This document shows, piece by piece, positions 44,533 through 55,405 of a stretch of 64,000 nucleotides of DNA; positions within the stretch are counted from its first letter, which is position 1, and each line of letters starts with the position of its first letter. A program made the translations under genes and the position numbers. The stretch comes from Leptospira sp. 96542 (GTDB taxonomy: Bacteria > Spirochaetota > Leptospiria > Leptospirales > Leptospiraceae): positions 124,001 to 188,000 of the forward strand of contig JARJFC010000001.1 in assembly GCA_029310945.1 (NCBI GenBank), in the 5' to 3' direction. Below the pieces are notes generated by a model, which saw only the letters and a program-made list of their open reading frames with translations, was not told where the DNA came from and made no database searches.

Positions 44533-45819
44533 TCAATTACTAAAGGTTTTCCAAGTTCCAATAATTTTACCTTGCCGAATGAGGACAATTTCACCCATTT
44601 CGGCAAGCACCTTCTCACTTTGAGTTGGGCGATAAAATACATAATCGTCAGGTTCTAATTTCGTTTGTTTACTTCCATTGAGTATACCTTGGTTTGTGCT
44701 CAAACCAAATAATTGATTATCATATAACCCCTTTGGAGATTCTTTCTTAGCTAAAAATGCACCACCATACGTAAAATAGGTGACTTGCAAATTTGGATTC
44801 CAAAGTGGAAACAAAAAAGATAAACTTTCTAAAAAAGGAATGGTGGTTCCCTCAAGTTTCTTCAAAACAGGTGCTGCAATGAAAAAAGCTGGTTTATGAT
44901 TTTTTAATGTAACCACATCAAAATCGGTTGGCATGACCAAAGCCGAGCCAACAGAAACATCATTGACTATAGAATTTCTATTTTGATAAAACTGATACGT
45001 TTTACTACCGCCTCCATTAAATAACATTGGTTTGTCAAACAATAAAGGAAAAGACTTTTTACCTATTTGGTAAAATTCTTCGTATACCAAAAGAGATTTT
45101 TGTAATGACTCATCAATGGCGGTAGTCTTATCGCCAAAAAAATTTGGTGTAGATGCTACATGTGGTTCGTATCCCATAAACCCTTCGAAAATTAAAGATT
45201 TATGATTTATATCTAGAATATTTAACGTCTGTTTGAAAGACTCCATATTTGAAAACCCGCCTCTGTGAAGGCCAATGTCGATTTCTAAAACAATACGTAA
45301 TTGAGTATTCGTTTTTTGCGAAAATGAAAGATACTGATCCAACCTTTTTTTAGAATCCACAAGCCAACGTAATTTCTGAAATCTTTCAGGTTTGGTTTTA
45401 CTGTAAACATCTTCCAAGGCTTTCACTGGCATAGGTTTTCCAAGTAAAATATCCGATGAATTAAATTCTGGATCATTCAATAACATGACTAAATCAGCTG
45501 AATGAAAAACCATCAACTTTTCCGTATTTGTGAATTTTATAATATATCGCAATAGTTGTTTTGAAGGAAGGGATTTTACAACGATTCGATAAGCCAAGGG
45601 AGGGTAAAGTTTTGATTTTAATATTTGAAGATTTTCATCCAAACGATCCAAGTCCAGGAGAATAACAGGTCTACCAAATCCATTAGATTTTAATTCGGAA
45701 TTAAGTTTTGAAAAATATTCAGAATGCGGATGTCCTTCATCCTTTGGTTGCAAAATAAAAAATAACGATATAATTAAAACTACGATTGCTAAATTGCGGA
45801 TATGACTTTTTTTTAACAT
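44533..45819 (-). CDS. Alanine racemase-fold (PLP) protein with N-terminal anchor
   Basis: 428 residues. One N-terminal membrane helix (IRNLAIVVLIISLFFIL), then an alanine racemase/D-threonine aldolase-type barrel: RPVILLDLDRLDENL and the PLP lysine in YRIVVKSLPS, LEIDIGLHRGG and a C-terminal beta domain. These enzymes act on D-amino acids. The substrate is unknown. The anchor suggests a periplasmic-facing enzyme, which is unusual for the family. Confidence 0.75.
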   Translation of the reverse strand: MLKKSHIRNLAIVVLIISLFFILQPKDEGHPHSEYFSKLNSELKSNGFGRPVILLDLDRLDENLQILKSKLYPPLAYRIVVKSLPSKQLLRYIIKFTNTEKLMVFHSADLVMLLNDPEFNSSDILLGKPMPVKALEDVYSKTKPERFQKLRWLVDSKKRLDQYLSFSQKTNTQLRIVLEIDIGLHRGGFSNMESFKQTLNILDINHKSLIFEGFMGYEPHVASTPNFFGDKTTAIDESLQKSLLVYEEFYQIGKKSFPLLFDKPMLFNGGGSKTYQFYQNRNSIVNDVSVGSALVMPTDFDVVTLKNHKPAFFIAAPVLKKLEGTTIPFLESLSFLFPLWNPNLQVTYFTYGGAFLAKKESPKGLYDNQLFGLSTNQGILNGSKQTKLEPDDYVFYRPTQSEKVLAEMGEIVLIRQGKIIGTWKTFSN

Positions 45820-45976
45820 AACTTACCTACAGATTTGTCATTCAAATTTCTGATTTTTACAGGTAAAACCAAGATAATTTATTCTCTGAATTTAACATTT
45901 TACAGAAAAATAGCAATGAACAAAAAGTTAGTAACTGTCTAAAATATAGTAAAGGAATTCTAAATTTTAAGATACA

Positions 45977-46960
45977 ATGACAAAATTATCAGTTCTCGAT
46001 TTGGTTTTTATTAATGAAGGTGAGAATGCAAATTTAGCACTCCTAAGTAGCGTACGAATCGCACAGAGTGTGGAAAATTTTGGTTACCATAGAATCTGGG
46101 TGGCAGAACATCATAACTTTCCGAGTATAGCGAGTGCTGCTACATCTGTCGTTATTGGACATTTAGCTTCCAAAACAAAGGCAATTCGGGTGGGGGCTGG
46201 AGGTATCATGTTACCGAATCATTCTCCACTGGTGATTGCAGAACAGTTTGGTACCTTAGAGAGTTTGTTCCCAGGTAGAATTGATTTAGGTTTAGGAAGA
46301 GCTCCTGGCACCGACCAAATCACCTTACGTGCGTTACGACGAGATCCAACTAGTTCAAACAATTTTCCTGAAGACGTAAAAGAACTGTTATTCTATTTAG
46401 GTGAAAAAGTAGACAGGGCCTCTGTCCAAGCTATACCTGGGGTTGGAACAAATGTACCAGTTTGGATCCTCGGATCTAGTTTGTTTGGTGCTCAATTGGC
46501 TGCAGCATATGGTTTGCCTTATGCATTTGCTTCTCATTTTGCACCTGCTTCCTTAATGGATGCAATCGAGATTTATAGAAATAATTTTAGGCCTTCTGTA
46601 TATTTACAAAAACCATATCTAATGGTAAGTGTAAATGTAATCGTCCAAGACACAGACGAAGAAGCCAAATTTTTATTTACAAGCACACAACAGTCCTTCA
46701 CTCGAATCGTCCGGGGGACGCGTGGTACGTTTCCTCCTCCAATTTCTGATATCGAAACTTATTGGAATGAACATGAAAAGGAATTCGCCTCTAGGATGTT
46801 GTCTTATTCCGTTATAGGATCGAAGGATACAGTGTCTATTGGATTAAAGAAAATTTTGGAAGAAACACGTGCTGATGAACTAATGATTGTTACTTCAGTT
46901 TATGATACAGATACAAGGATAAAATCTCTAAAATTATTGTCCGAACTGGATTTAACTTAA
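45977..46960 (+). CDS. LLM class flavin-dependent oxidoreductase
   Basis: 327 residues. Bacterial luciferase-like TIM barrel: [40 protein letters not shown] and the loop [12 protein letters not shown]. Resembles MsnO8-type monooxygenases using reduced FMN. Substrate unknown. It is divergent from the racemase-fold gene. Confidence 0.88.
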   Translation: MTKLSVLDLVFINEGENANLALLSSVRIAQSVENFGYHRIWVAEHHNFPSIASAATSVVIGHLASKTKAIRVGAGGIMLPNHSPLVIAEQFGTLESLFPGRIDLGLGRAPGTDQITLRALRRDPTSSNNFPEDVKELLFYLGEKVDRASVQAIPGVGTNVPVWILGSSLFGAQLAAAYGLPYAFASHFAPASLMDAIEIYRNNFRPSVYLQKPYLMVSVNVIVQDTDEEAKFLFTSTQQSFTRIVRGTRGTFPPPISDIETYWNEHEKEFASRMLSYSVIGSKDTVSIGLKKILEETRADELMIVTSVYDTDTRIKSLKLLSELDLT

Positions 46961-47054
46961 AAAGAATTCAATGATGTAAAATTTGTCTATTTGGGAACTT
47001 GATCAAATATTTACGGGTCTTACTGTATCGAAGTTCCAATCAATGAGGGAAAAG

Positions 47055-48077
47055 ATGAATTTAGGTTTATTTGGCAGAATCGTAATTCTCATTTTAAGTT
47101 TGTTTGTTTTTTCGGAATCCTGTAAAGCAGGATGGATTCGTGAAAAAATCAAAAATCGATTTATCAAAAAAATGGAAGAAAAACCCGCACCGATTGCGTC
47201 TACCGATCTTTTTACCCGACTAAAAACCCCAGGTGATTATGTTTTTTCGTTCTCATATAAAAACGAATTACGATATTACAAAATACATATTCCTAAATCA
47301 TACAATCCGAATGTTCCAACTTCACTACTTTTTGCTCTGCATGGCGGAGGTGGAGATATGGAAATTCAATCAAATGATGAACTGTACTTACAAATTACAA
47401 AATCAGAATCGTTAGGTCATATTGTTGTTTTTCCTAACGGATACAGCCCATTCAAATCTGGTAAAATCGCTACTTGGAATGCTGGTAATTGTTGTGCACA
47501 TGCTCGTGACAAAAACATTGATGATGTAGGTTATTTTAGACAACTTATCTTCCACATCACCAAACAAGTAAATGTTGATTCTTCGAAAATTTACCTTACT
47601 GGTATGTCAAACGGTGCTATGATGTCATACAGGCTTGCTTGTGAAATGTCTGAAGTTTTTTCTGGTATAACTGCAGTTGCTGGTACTGACAACACAATGG
47701 AATGTAATCCAAATCGACCCATAAATATTTTCCATATTCACGCAATGAACGACGAAAGAGTTCCTTTTTTTGGTGGTGAAGGAAAACCAGTAGGAAAGAA
47801 AACAAACGGAACAACGTTTGAATCGGTGCCAAATACAATCTTAAAATGGGTTAAATTCAATCAATGTTCCACTGTTCCCAATCGTATTTTATCCAAAACG
47901 GGTGCATATTGTGATGAATATAGTCAATGTAAAAATGGTGTGAAGGTAAAACTTTGCGTGACAGAATCCGGAGGACATTCATGGCCAGGAGGAAAGAACC
48001 CTCGCAAATTAACTTGGAAAGAATCTCCAACCACCGTCATAAATGCCAACGACTTGATGTGGGAGTTTTTTAAATGA
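47055..48077 (+). CDS. Secreted esterase, PHB-depolymerase/LpqC-like
   Basis: 340 residues from the ATG at 47055, with GAGGGAAAAG just before; the longer reading from 46983 lacks such a site. N-terminal hydrophobic signal ending FSESC, possibly a lipoprotein. Alpha/beta hydrolase features: FALHGGGGDME (oxyanion), TGMSNGAMMSYRLA (nucleophile Ser) and TESGGHSWPGG (catalytic His). Members hydrolyse polyhydroxybutyrate or feruloyl-type esters. Substrate unknown. Confidence 0.8.
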   Translation: MNLGLFGRIVILILSLFVFSESCKAGWIREKIKNRFIKKMEEKPAPIASTDLFTRLKTPGDYVFSFSYKNELRYYKIHIPKSYNPNVPTSLLFALHGGGGDMEIQSNDELYLQITKSESLGHIVVFPNGYSPFKSGKIATWNAGNCCAHARDKNIDDVGYFRQLIFHITKQVNVDSSKIYLTGMSNGAMMSYRLACEMSEVFSGITAVAGTDNTMECNPNRPINIFHIHAMNDERVPFFGGEGKPVGKKTNGTTFESVPNTILKWVKFNQCSTVPNRILSKTGAYCDEYSQCKNGVKVKLCVTESGGHSWPGGKNPRKLTWKESPTTVINANDLMWEFFK

Positions 48078-48155
48078 AAGTCAATTTTAACGAATTTAGA
48101 TTATCGTCTCAGCAACCGAATATTTATTTGCAAATAATATTAGTGAGGTGACGAG

Positions 48156-48173
48156 CGTTCATTCTAATGAACG
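48156..48173. terminator. Hairpin between convergent genes
   Basis: Perfect 7-bp arms CGTTCAT/ATGAACG with a TCTA loop between the esterase and phosphatase 3' ends. No T-tract, so it may be a weak bidirectional terminator. Confidence 0.3.
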
Positions 48174-48221
48174 ATGCTTACGATCTTTCACAATTGTTCG
48201 AAACAAAAATTAACAGAAGAT

Positions 48222-48557
48222 CTACGATATACTGCGCAATTGTTCTTGAAAACCTTTGTTTATATTGATTACTTTGCGCTTGGTTCTTAAAAATTGAATG
48301 GTTTCATCTGCATTTTTTTCGTTGGTTTTCATTAAATATGCAGTTACGATAGCAGCACTTCTGGCTACACCAGATAGGCAATGAACAAGGACTTTGCCTT
48401 TCTCTCTTCCTTTCTGTATAAACTCCAAACCATCCCGAGGAGGGAGAAAGGTTGAATAGCCAATGGATTCCAAATGTTCAGAAATGTTAGACAACTCTGC
48501 AATTTCGGAAGGATTGAACATTGGGCCTGCGCAATAAATTTTTTTGGAATCCGACAT
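48222..48557 (-). CDS. Dual-specificity/tyrosine phosphatase-like protein
   Basis: 111 residues. The P-loop HCLSGVARS (HCX5RS) is intact, and DGLEF lies upstream as a possible general-acid region. Short for the family (minimal DSP core). AAGGAG 10 nt before the ATG. Cytoplasmic. Substrate unknown. Confidence 0.8.
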   Translation of the reverse strand: MSDSKKIYCAGPMFNPSEIAELSNISEHLESIGYSTFLPPRDGLEFIQKGREKGKVLVHCLSGVARSAAIVTAYLMKTNEKNADETIQFLRTKRKVININKGFQEQLRSIS

Positions 48558-48720
48558 ATTCTTACGTCTCCTTGGAGAAAATCGCTATAAAGAGTTTACT
48601 CATAATTAGGCGATATGTTTTAATCACCTATGGATAGAAAACCTTATGGAACTGACAAGTATAAATGAGTTCTTAAGAAAATTTTAATACAGAATGAGCT
48701 GAAGCAAAACACATGCCTCC

Positions 48721-51279
48721 CTATCCGTCGAACCTTACATTTCTCTTACGTTCGATCAACCATTCGTATAATGTTTGTTCTATTTCTCGTTTTTGATACG
48801 GCTTCGGTAAAAATGCTGACATACCAGCCTGAAAACACTTTTCCTTATCTTCTTGGAAAACATCGGCAGTTACCGCAATAATCACTGGCTTCGGATCGAT
48901 CGTTTGATCGTCCAAAATTCTTTGAGATGCAGTTATACCATCCAAATTTGGCATATTGATATCCATAAAGATCAACTGAAATTGGTTAGATTTTGTTTTT
49001 TCTACTGCCTCCAAACCATCATGCGCTACTTCATGTTTGACGTTCAATTTTTTTAAAAAACTAGAAATTAAAAACAAATTGGTAGGATCATCCTCAACAA
49101 CAAGCACATTTGTGTTAGCTGGTAGATTCGACAAATTGATAGAATCATCGGAATGCAACACTCTCGAAGCGGAATTAGGCTTTAATTTTACTTCAAATAT
49201 AAAAATTGAACCTTTTTGTCTATTAGTTTTGACTTGTATTTCACCACCCATGGCTTCTGCTAATTTTTTTGAAATTGCGAGACCAAGCCCCGTACCTCCA
49301 TATTTACGTGAAATGCTTGAATCCACCTGAGTGAAACGCTGGAATAATGATTGAATTTTTTCTTCTGGGATTCCAATTCCCGTATCAGACACGGAGACCG
49401 AGTATAAAATTCTTTTGTCATTATCCATTTTCCTAGAAGACAAAATGACTTTGATTTCACCAGAGTCAGTAAATTTTACCGCATTCGAAATAAGGTTAAA
49501 TAAAATTTGTTTAATTCGATTTTCATCCCCGTTCGCAAAATATTGAAAATCGGGATCAAATACAATATCGAAACTCACATTCTTTTTCTCTGCCTGATGT
49601 TTGTAAATTCCTTCTACAAGCTCTAACAAAACCCTCCAAGAAAAATCAGACTCCAATAATTCAATCTTACCTGCTTCTAATTTAGAATAATCTAATATAT
49701 CATTTAATATCGTTAAGAGTGACAAGCCACTGTCTTGGATCATTTTCACATATTGGATCTGATCTTTAGAGAGATTTGTTAATTTTAATAATTCAGAAAT
49801 GCCCAATATACCATTCATCGGAGTACGAATCTCATGACTCATCGTAGCTAAGAATTGAGATTTTGCTATATTGGCAGTTTCGGCTAACTCTTTTGCGTTT
49901 TCATATTCTTGCGTTCGTAATTTAACTTGCAGTTCTAATTCATATTTCTGGTATTCTTTTAAATTCATAAGCTCTAAATGAGCTCGTTCTTTCTCATCAA
50001 TTGTCTCACTCAATTGGTGAACCAATTTTTCTTCCTCATTCAAAGTCTTTGTTATCTTTTTAGAAAGAATGATTGCTTGAATGAAAATATAGAACAAAAC
50101 ACCTATATGAGATAAATAACCTGTTTGTAAATAGCCGAGAGTAAAAAGTATATCATTTAAGAGGGTAATGGCAGTAACCGAATAGGCAATCAGCATGAGC
50201 CCTGCCCCTTCTCTTTTGTTATACAAAGCTCTTACAAACAAAGGAATATACAACAAAATGATGACGATAAAAAAGCCGAACAAATAGTTTGCAAAATGTG
50301 TAAATTGTGTAACTGGAAAAAATAAGGTAAACAAAAATGAAAAGAGCACTAATCGTAAAAAATTTGTAAATATTTTCGGAATATCATTCGGGAATAGAGA
50401 ATCATATAAACTAACAAGAGATATTGCTAATAGGAATACTACAGCGAATAAAAAACGTATATAAGTATCAAATTGTAAACCTGGAAATAAATAGTAAAAT
50501 GTATGTGTTTCAAAATTAAGCTGCCGAAGACCCATAAAAATACAAAACAAAGAGAAATATAAATATTCTTTTGATCTAAGACGTGAAAAATACATTATCA
50601 AATGATAAAGGCCGATGAAAATAACGGCAGAACAAGATGCAATATCTCGCATAACTAAATTTATATAATTTCTTTCAACCAATTCCCATTTCCCAAAATA
50701 CAAAGGTTCCCAAAAACCATGATTCTCATGATTAAAATTGGATACCCAAATGATTATTTCTGTCTTTTCTGGGAGGTAACCAATTTTGGTTGTGCCAGGC
50801 TTTAAGCCAGGTTCCATGGTTGCAAATGAATCGCCCGTTTTTCCAACCTTCACTAAAGACTTTTTATTGATAAAAATTTCAAATGCAGACATAATTTCTG
50901 TCCAAAAAATTCCATATTGAATTGAAGGATTATTTGGGAGATTTAATTTCAATCGATATGTAGCTTTTCCGTAGATAGGAAGATTTTTACCACCGATGGA
51001 ATAAAATTTCCAAAAATTCGGTACGGCAAAATACCCATTACATTTTTCTGCCCATACTGTTTCATTCGCATCAGGTGGTATCAATTCATCCCAACAAAAC
51101 TCCCAATCACCCTTTAAATTGACAAGTCCCCCATCAGGATCCCAATCAGTTAATTGAAAATTTCCAAAATTTGCTTTTGAATCTACATTTGTTTCTATCT
51201 TGCAAAAATTACTCGTAAATAAAACGAAACAAACAATAAAAACGAAGTGTAACTTGTAAGGTAGACGAGAGATTAACAT
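48721..51279 (-). CDS. 7TMR-DISM hybrid sensor histidine kinase/response regulator
   Basis: 852 residues. Signal-like N-terminus ending TSNFCKIE (possible lipobox), an extracytoplasmic jelly-roll ([13 protein letters not shown]), seven membrane helices (about 200-400), a coiled coil, a HisKA domain with H at about residue 482 ([10 protein letters not shown]), an HATPase domain ([15 protein letters not shown]) and a C-terminal receiver ([20 protein letters not shown], near residue 770). DISM proteins sense small molecules or envelope state. It has AGGG just before its ATG. Isolated; no output regulator adjacent. Confidence 0.92.
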   Translation of the reverse strand: MLISRLPYKLHFVFIVCFVLFTSNFCKIETNVDSKANFGNFQLTDWDPDGGLVNLKGDWEFCWDELIPPDANETVWAEKCNGYFAVPNFWKFYSIGGKNLPIYGKATYRLKLNLPNNPSIQYGIFWTEIMSAFEIFINKKSLVKVGKTGDSFATMEPGLKPGTTKIGYLPEKTEIIIWVSNFNHENHGFWEPLYFGKWELVERNYINLVMRDIASCSAVIFIGLYHLIMYFSRLRSKEYLYFSLFCIFMGLRQLNFETHTFYYLFPGLQFDTYIRFLFAVVFLLAISLVSLYDSLFPNDIPKIFTNFLRLVLFSFLFTLFFPVTQFTHFANYLFGFFIVIILLYIPLFVRALYNKREGAGLMLIAYSVTAITLLNDILFTLGYLQTGYLSHIGVLFYIFIQAIILSKKITKTLNEEEKLVHQLSETIDEKERAHLELMNLKEYQKYELELQVKLRTQEYENAKELAETANIAKSQFLATMSHEIRTPMNGILGISELLKLTNLSKDQIQYVKMIQDSGLSLLTILNDILDYSKLEAGKIELLESDFSWRVLLELVEGIYKHQAEKKNVSFDIVFDPDFQYFANGDENRIKQILFNLISNAVKFTDSGEIKVILSSRKMDNDKRILYSVSVSDTGIGIPEEKIQSLFQRFTQVDSSISRKYGGTGLGLAISKKLAEAMGGEIQVKTNRQKGSIFIFEVKLKPNSASRVLHSDDSINLSNLPANTNVLVVEDDPTNLFLISSFLKKLNVKHEVAHDGLEAVEKTKSNQFQLIFMDINMPNLDGITASQRILDDQTIDPKPVIIAVTADVFQEDKEKCFQAGMSAFLPKPYQKREIEQTLYEWLIERKRNVRFDG

Positions 51280-51389
51280 ATGAACCCTGAAGGGAAAACC
51301 CTTTCAAAATGAAATGAATTTATGATTTCGCTTTTGACTCCATCTTAATGATTTGGGTCCAAAGGCAATCGATTTATAAGCTTCGGTTT

Positions 51390-51437
51390 GGTAAAAATTG
51401 GATATGGGCAGATTGTCCACCTTTACCAATTTTTATC
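51390..51437 (-). terminator. Large hairpin after the lipoprotein pair
   Basis: Arms GGTAAAAATTGG (51390-51401) and CCAATTTTTATC (51426-51437) pair over 12 positions with one G-U, with an inner TGGGC/GTCCA stem. It begins 3 bp after the stop of the lipoprotein gene ending at 51440 on the minus strand. T-tract is weak, so terminator is likely but not certain. Confidence 0.5.
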
Positions 51438-51439
51438 TG

Positions 51440-52081
51440 TTAGTTTTTAGGAATTTTATTTAAACCATCCACAACTGAATACTCAAACCCTTGCAAAAAC
51501 ATTGAAGATAATAGACTGGATTCATCTAACACATGTCCCTCAAATCTTTCGAAAAGAAATGGAACAAAAATATAAAATGGACTAATGAAACGTTTCCCTT
51601 CCATTATTGAATTTCCTTCAGCAACCAATTCTGATTTATGAAAGAATTTCACTGATACATTCATCTTAACATTCTGATGACACGGTATTAAACAATAACT
51701 AAGTAAAGGAAAAATTGCGATTGCGTTATGAAACGGAATAAACTTTGTTATATGAGAAGATGTAACCAAAATATTATCCTCTGTGGAAATCATATTTATA
51801 TCAAAATTTTTATCATGAATATTATAAATTCCGACTATCTTCCAACCAAGACGTTTTTCTAGGATTTGTGTAGTTTTTTCATTCATTTTCGTAATATATT
51901 CATCTGAAGCACCAAATAAGTTTTTTTGTTCTGCCTTCATATATATTTCATTGTCATTCAATATGCTTATATTTTGAAAATTTCGTTGAGTTGATTTTAC
52001 GACAATTTTAGATTGCGGATTGGATTCGATTTTCGCAAAACAGGAATAGAAAAAAACAGAAATTAGGATTGTATATTTCAT
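51440..52081 (-). CDS. Hypothetical lipoprotein
   Basis: 213 residues. N-terminus MKYTILISVFFYSCFAKIES has a short signal and a Cys in a relaxed lipobox. The rest is a mixed alpha/beta domain with no recognised family. Its ATG overlaps the stop of the preceding lipoprotein gene (ATGA), so they form a two-gene unit. Role unknown. Confidence 0.6.
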   Translation of the reverse strand: MKYTILISVFFYSCFAKIESNPQSKIVVKSTQRNFQNISILNDNEIYMKAEQKNLFGASDEYITKMNEKTTQILEKRLGWKIVGIYNIHDKNFDINMISTEDNILVTSSHITKFIPFHNAIAIFPLLSYCLIPCHQNVKMNVSVKFFHKSELVAEGNSIMEGKRFISPFYIFVPFLFERFEGHVLDESSLLSSMFLQGFEYSVVDGLNKIPKN

Positions 52082-52521
52082 TGACTTTCCAAAAATTCGT
52101 CAACACAAGGCAATAGAATGTTAGTTCTTTCTTCCTCGGAGGTAGGCCCAAGAACACCACCTTTTGATCTAAGCTTTGGTTTCGTATAATCAGCATAGTC
52201 AACTATGAAAATCATATCGTATAATTCAAATCCGTTATTCGGTAATTGTTTTACTACAAACGAACAAGAGATAAATGATCCGACACCAATGGTTTCTTTG
52301 CGATAATAAGTTACGACAAAATCATTTTCATTTGCAGTTCGAAAGACCATCCTATGTTGTAGATGGTTTTTCTTTTTTTGGATCCAGGAGGTGAGGTTTA
52401 GGCCATTAGGCAAAGAAATGGATCCACGTGGATGTCTCCTCTCCTCTATGGGGATCAAACTACTGCATTCAAAGATGCTAATACTCAAAAAAATGATAAT
52501 TAAAATACGTTGGGCTATCAT
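52078..52521 (-). CDS. Hypothetical lipoprotein
   Basis: 147 residues. Signal peptide ends SISIFECSS, a lipobox. After it comes RRHPRGSISLPNGLNLTSW, then strands FVVTYYRKETIGVGSFIS and FELYDMIFIVDYADYTKPK. No family recognised. First of a two-gene unit, overlapping the next by 4 bp. Confidence 0.55.
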   Translation of the reverse strand: MIAQRILIIIFLSISIFECSSLIPIEERRHPRGSISLPNGLNLTSWIQKKKNHLQHRMVFRTANENDFVVTYYRKETIGVGSFISCSFVVKQLPNNGFELYDMIFIVDYADYTKPKLRSKGGVLGPTSEEERTNILLPCVDEFLESQ

Positions 52522-52583
52522 CCTTTGGAATCATAATCGCAACCTCCCAAAGAATCAATAGGTGATACCCTCATTTGCGGGAA

Positions 52584-54878
52584 TCACTCATTCAGACTTG
52601 TTACGGTAAAACCTCCACAACTTTTTTTATGAGCAATGGTAAACTCCCCACCCACATAAAACCTTCCATTTTTATACAGCGAACTGAACACAGTGGAGTT
52701 GATGTTCGAATTCCATGGAGATAAAGTTTTGGTATTGATATCATAATATACAAACGAATACCGATTAGGTTCTCCATTCACCTCATCGAATGAACCACCA
52801 AGTACCAGTTTCCCATCGGGAGAAACATTGAGTGTGTACACAAAGTTATTCGTTTTAACCGGTGAAGGTGTAACGTATTTTTGCTCGGTAGTATCATAAA
52901 TAGCAAACCTAGAAAATTCTACATCTCCGCCAATGTTCGAAAATTGCCCACCCAAAAAGATTTGATTTCCAAAAGTAGATTGTGCATACACTCCACTATT
53001 TGGGAAAACTATTGTCGAAGGAACACCTCGCTTGTTTCCGTTCATTTTGTCCACAGCATGGTAATTTGTGGTGGTTCCATCTCCATTCATTCCTGAATAC
53101 AAACCTCCAACAAATAATAAATCTTTTATCGGGAGTAGGCTCTCTCCAGTGCCTGCCAAGTTTGGATTCCAATCGGACACATTCAAATCTGACAATCGAA
53201 TGGCCATAGCTCCCATACGGCTAGACCCTCCAAAGCTTGTAACATCGGAGGTTCCGATATACAATTGTGATTCATCTTTTGCAAATGCTCGAATCTCAGG
53301 TGTGCCCGCACCTACAACCGAAATAGATTTTGGATTCACTTGGTATGATGGAAGGTCGAGTATTGCAAATGCTGTTCTTGGTATACCACCAATGTTGGTA
53401 AAAGATCCACCTACAAATAAATAATTCTCATGAACATAGAGCGCCTTTACCAAAAAATCGATATTAGGTGATTCAAATGGGTAACCAGTCAATTCATCAA
53501 ATACAGCAAAATTTCGCCTAGGTTTTATGTTTACTGTTGTTCGCATCGTGGTCATAAAGAGAGTTCCATTGCCTGCAGAAGTAAAACTAGCACCAGGGTT
53601 TCCAATTCCAGAATCAAAAGATGGATCAAAAGCAGTTACAGTTTGGTCAATTAGAGAAACTGCAGCCGCATAGCGCCGCGGAACACCTTTGACAGAAGTA
53701 AACTCGCCACTCAAATACATAATTTGGTCTATGATCTCAATCGATGTAACAGGATTAGCGATCGCATAATTATTGATTTTCGTAATACCTACAGAACTAT
53801 CCACACCCACTAGATTACTTCCAGGAATGCCTCCATTGATCAAAGAGAAGCTTCCTCCTAAATAAACGGTATCCTGAAACTGAGCCACTCGATTGATTTG
53901 GTTATTGGGAAGTGGGTTCCAGGTTGTTTGGGATCCATCTAAAAAATAGGAACTAGCACTATTGTAGGGAGCCCCACCTGAGCCGACAACATACAAAACT
54001 GGAGTTCCGTTGGCATCCGTGCCGAGTTCCAAATCCGCCGCATAACTTCCACCAGGCAACTGTGCGGGAAAAGATCCATCATTGCCTCCCGTTGAAAGAT
54101 CCAACCTAGCTAATCCTGTTTTTGCAGCGCCACCGATATTTGTGAAATCACCGCCCACGTAAAGATGGTTCCCGTCCGTAACTATATCATGTACTATGTT
54201 ATTTGTACTAGAAGAATTAAAATTTAGATCCAGATCTCCCGTAAAACGATTGAGGGCGACGAGATGATTGTATGATGCACTTCCCCAACCGACAAAGTTA
54301 CCTCCCACATAAAGCCTTTCTCCAACTAAAAGAAGGCAATACACCGTACGACTAAAATCCTCTGGCACTTTGAAATTTCGATCTAATTGACAACCAGACA
54401 GTATATGAACGGGTCCCGAAACTTCGATTCCTTGTACTGAAAAAATTTCTCCACCTAAGTAGAATCCACCAGCGCCATCGGAGATTGCAACATTTGTCAC
54501 CCCCACTACTTTTAGATAGGGGCAAACTCTGTGCGAAACCAAAGTTCCAAATTGGGAATCCAAATACACAGCCCCGCCAGTGGAGGGACCAGCATACAAA
54601 AAGTCACCACCTATGATGATTTGGTTTTGGTAATTGGCAATTGAGTAGACTGTGGCTCCTGGGGATCCACCTGATGGCATAAAAACTCCCCATAGTTCTT
54701 CAAATGCAAAAGAAGGTAAACAGGAGGGACTACGATCACCACTAACAAAACGAATGAGTGTTGAATACCAAAAAGCATCCGATTTCACATCACACATGTT
54801 AGTAAGATTCGCAGGTTTACAATCACCCGATAGAAACAAAATGAGTGAAAGGACAAATATTATTTTTCGCATCTTCAT
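52584..54878 (-). CDS. Delta-60 repeat beta-propeller lipoprotein
   Basis: About 764 residues. MKMRKIIFVLSLILFLSGDC gives a lipoprotein signal (ATG at 54878; a second ATG at 54872). It contains repeated blades with LYVGGDFTNIGG- and LFVGGSFTNIGGIPRTAF-like motifs, typical of delta-60/Kelch-like beta-propellers, at least ten times over the length. It is likely an outer-surface lipoprotein for binding; no catalytic site is seen. The longer reading from 54929 has no good ribosome site. Confidence 0.75.
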   Translation of the reverse strand: MKMRKIIFVLSLILFLSGDCKPANLTNMCDVKSDAFWYSTLIRFVSGDRSPSCLPSFAFEELWGVFMPSGGSPGATVYSIANYQNQIIIGGDFLYAGPSTGGAVYLDSQFGTLVSHRVCPYLKVVGVTNVAISDGAGGFYLGGEIFSVQGIEVSGPVHILSGCQLDRNFKVPEDFSRTVYCLLLVGERLYVGGNFVGWGSASYNHLVALNRFTGDLDLNFNSSSTNNIVHDIVTDGNHLYVGGDFTNIGGAAKTGLARLDLSTGGNDGSFPAQLPGGSYAADLELGTDANGTPVLYVVGSGGAPYNSASSYFLDGSQTTWNPLPNNQINRVAQFQDTVYLGGSFSLINGGIPGSNLVGVDSSVGITKINNYAIANPVTSIEIIDQIMYLSGEFTSVKGVPRRYAAAVSLIDQTVTAFDPSFDSGIGNPGASFTSAGNGTLFMTTMRTTVNIKPRRNFAVFDELTGYPFESPNIDFLVKALYVHENYLFVGGSFTNIGGIPRTAFAILDLPSYQVNPKSISVVGAGTPEIRAFAKDESQLYIGTSDVTSFGGSSRMGAMAIRLSDLNVSDWNPNLAGTGESLLPIKDLLFVGGLYSGMNGDGTTTNYHAVDKMNGNKRGVPSTIVFPNSGVYAQSTFGNQIFLGGQFSNIGGDVEFSRFAIYDTTEQKYVTPSPVKTNNFVYTLNVSPDGKLVLGGSFDEVNGEPNRYSFVYYDINTKTLSPWNSNINSTVFSSLYKNGRFYVGGEFTIAHKKSCGGFTVTSLNE

Positions 54879-55004
54879 ATGCAGATGATGATAAATTAGT
54901 TTCTGAGTATTGTCCATCCACCCCGTCAATTTTTTTTAAAAACCGAACCGGAATTTTCTATCTACAGGCAAAATCCCTAATTTTTGTGGTTTTTAAAACA
55001 ATGG

Positions 55005-55397
55005 TTAGAAATTTTCTTTCGTCTGGACTCCCGCCCAAAGGCAAACCAATCCCAAGCCAATTTCCATAACCATCGCGGTAACCAAAGATGGCGCAGGCAT
55101 CCCATCAAAAGCAATGCTTACAATACGGGCAAATCCATACCCAAGTAGGAAAACTGCTGTGCTGCCCAAAGCCATAGTGCGAATTTTTGAACGAACTAAA
55201 CTGAAACATAGTAGCAAACCAAAAGCTAACAGTGCACCCCCAGGCGCTTTTATTTCGCTAAGGAGATTGGGATCCGTTCCTAATTCCACCTGATTAGTTT
55301 CAAACAAAACTCTAGGGTTTAAAATGATCAAAAACCCAAGAAAAACTAACAAAATACCTGTTATACTAATATTCAAAAGTATCAATATATTTTTCAT
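55005..55397 (-). CDS. DUF4345 family membrane protein
   Basis: 130 residues with four membrane helices (NISITGILLVFLGFLIILN; APGGALLAFGLLLCFSLV; MALGSTAVFLLGYGFARIVS; LVTAMVMEIGLGLVCLWAG). Matches the DUF4345 pattern including GFARIVSIAFDGMP. Function unknown. It follows an SDR-like gene by 8 bp on the same strand. Confidence 0.75.
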   Translation of the reverse strand: MKNILILLNISITGILLVFLGFLIILNPRVLFETNQVELGTDPNLLSEIKAPGGALLAFGLLLCFSLVRSKIRTMALGSTAVFLLGYGFARIVSIAFDGMPAPSLVTAMVMEIGLGLVCLWAGVQTKENF

Positions 55398-55405
55398 ATT
55401 TTAAT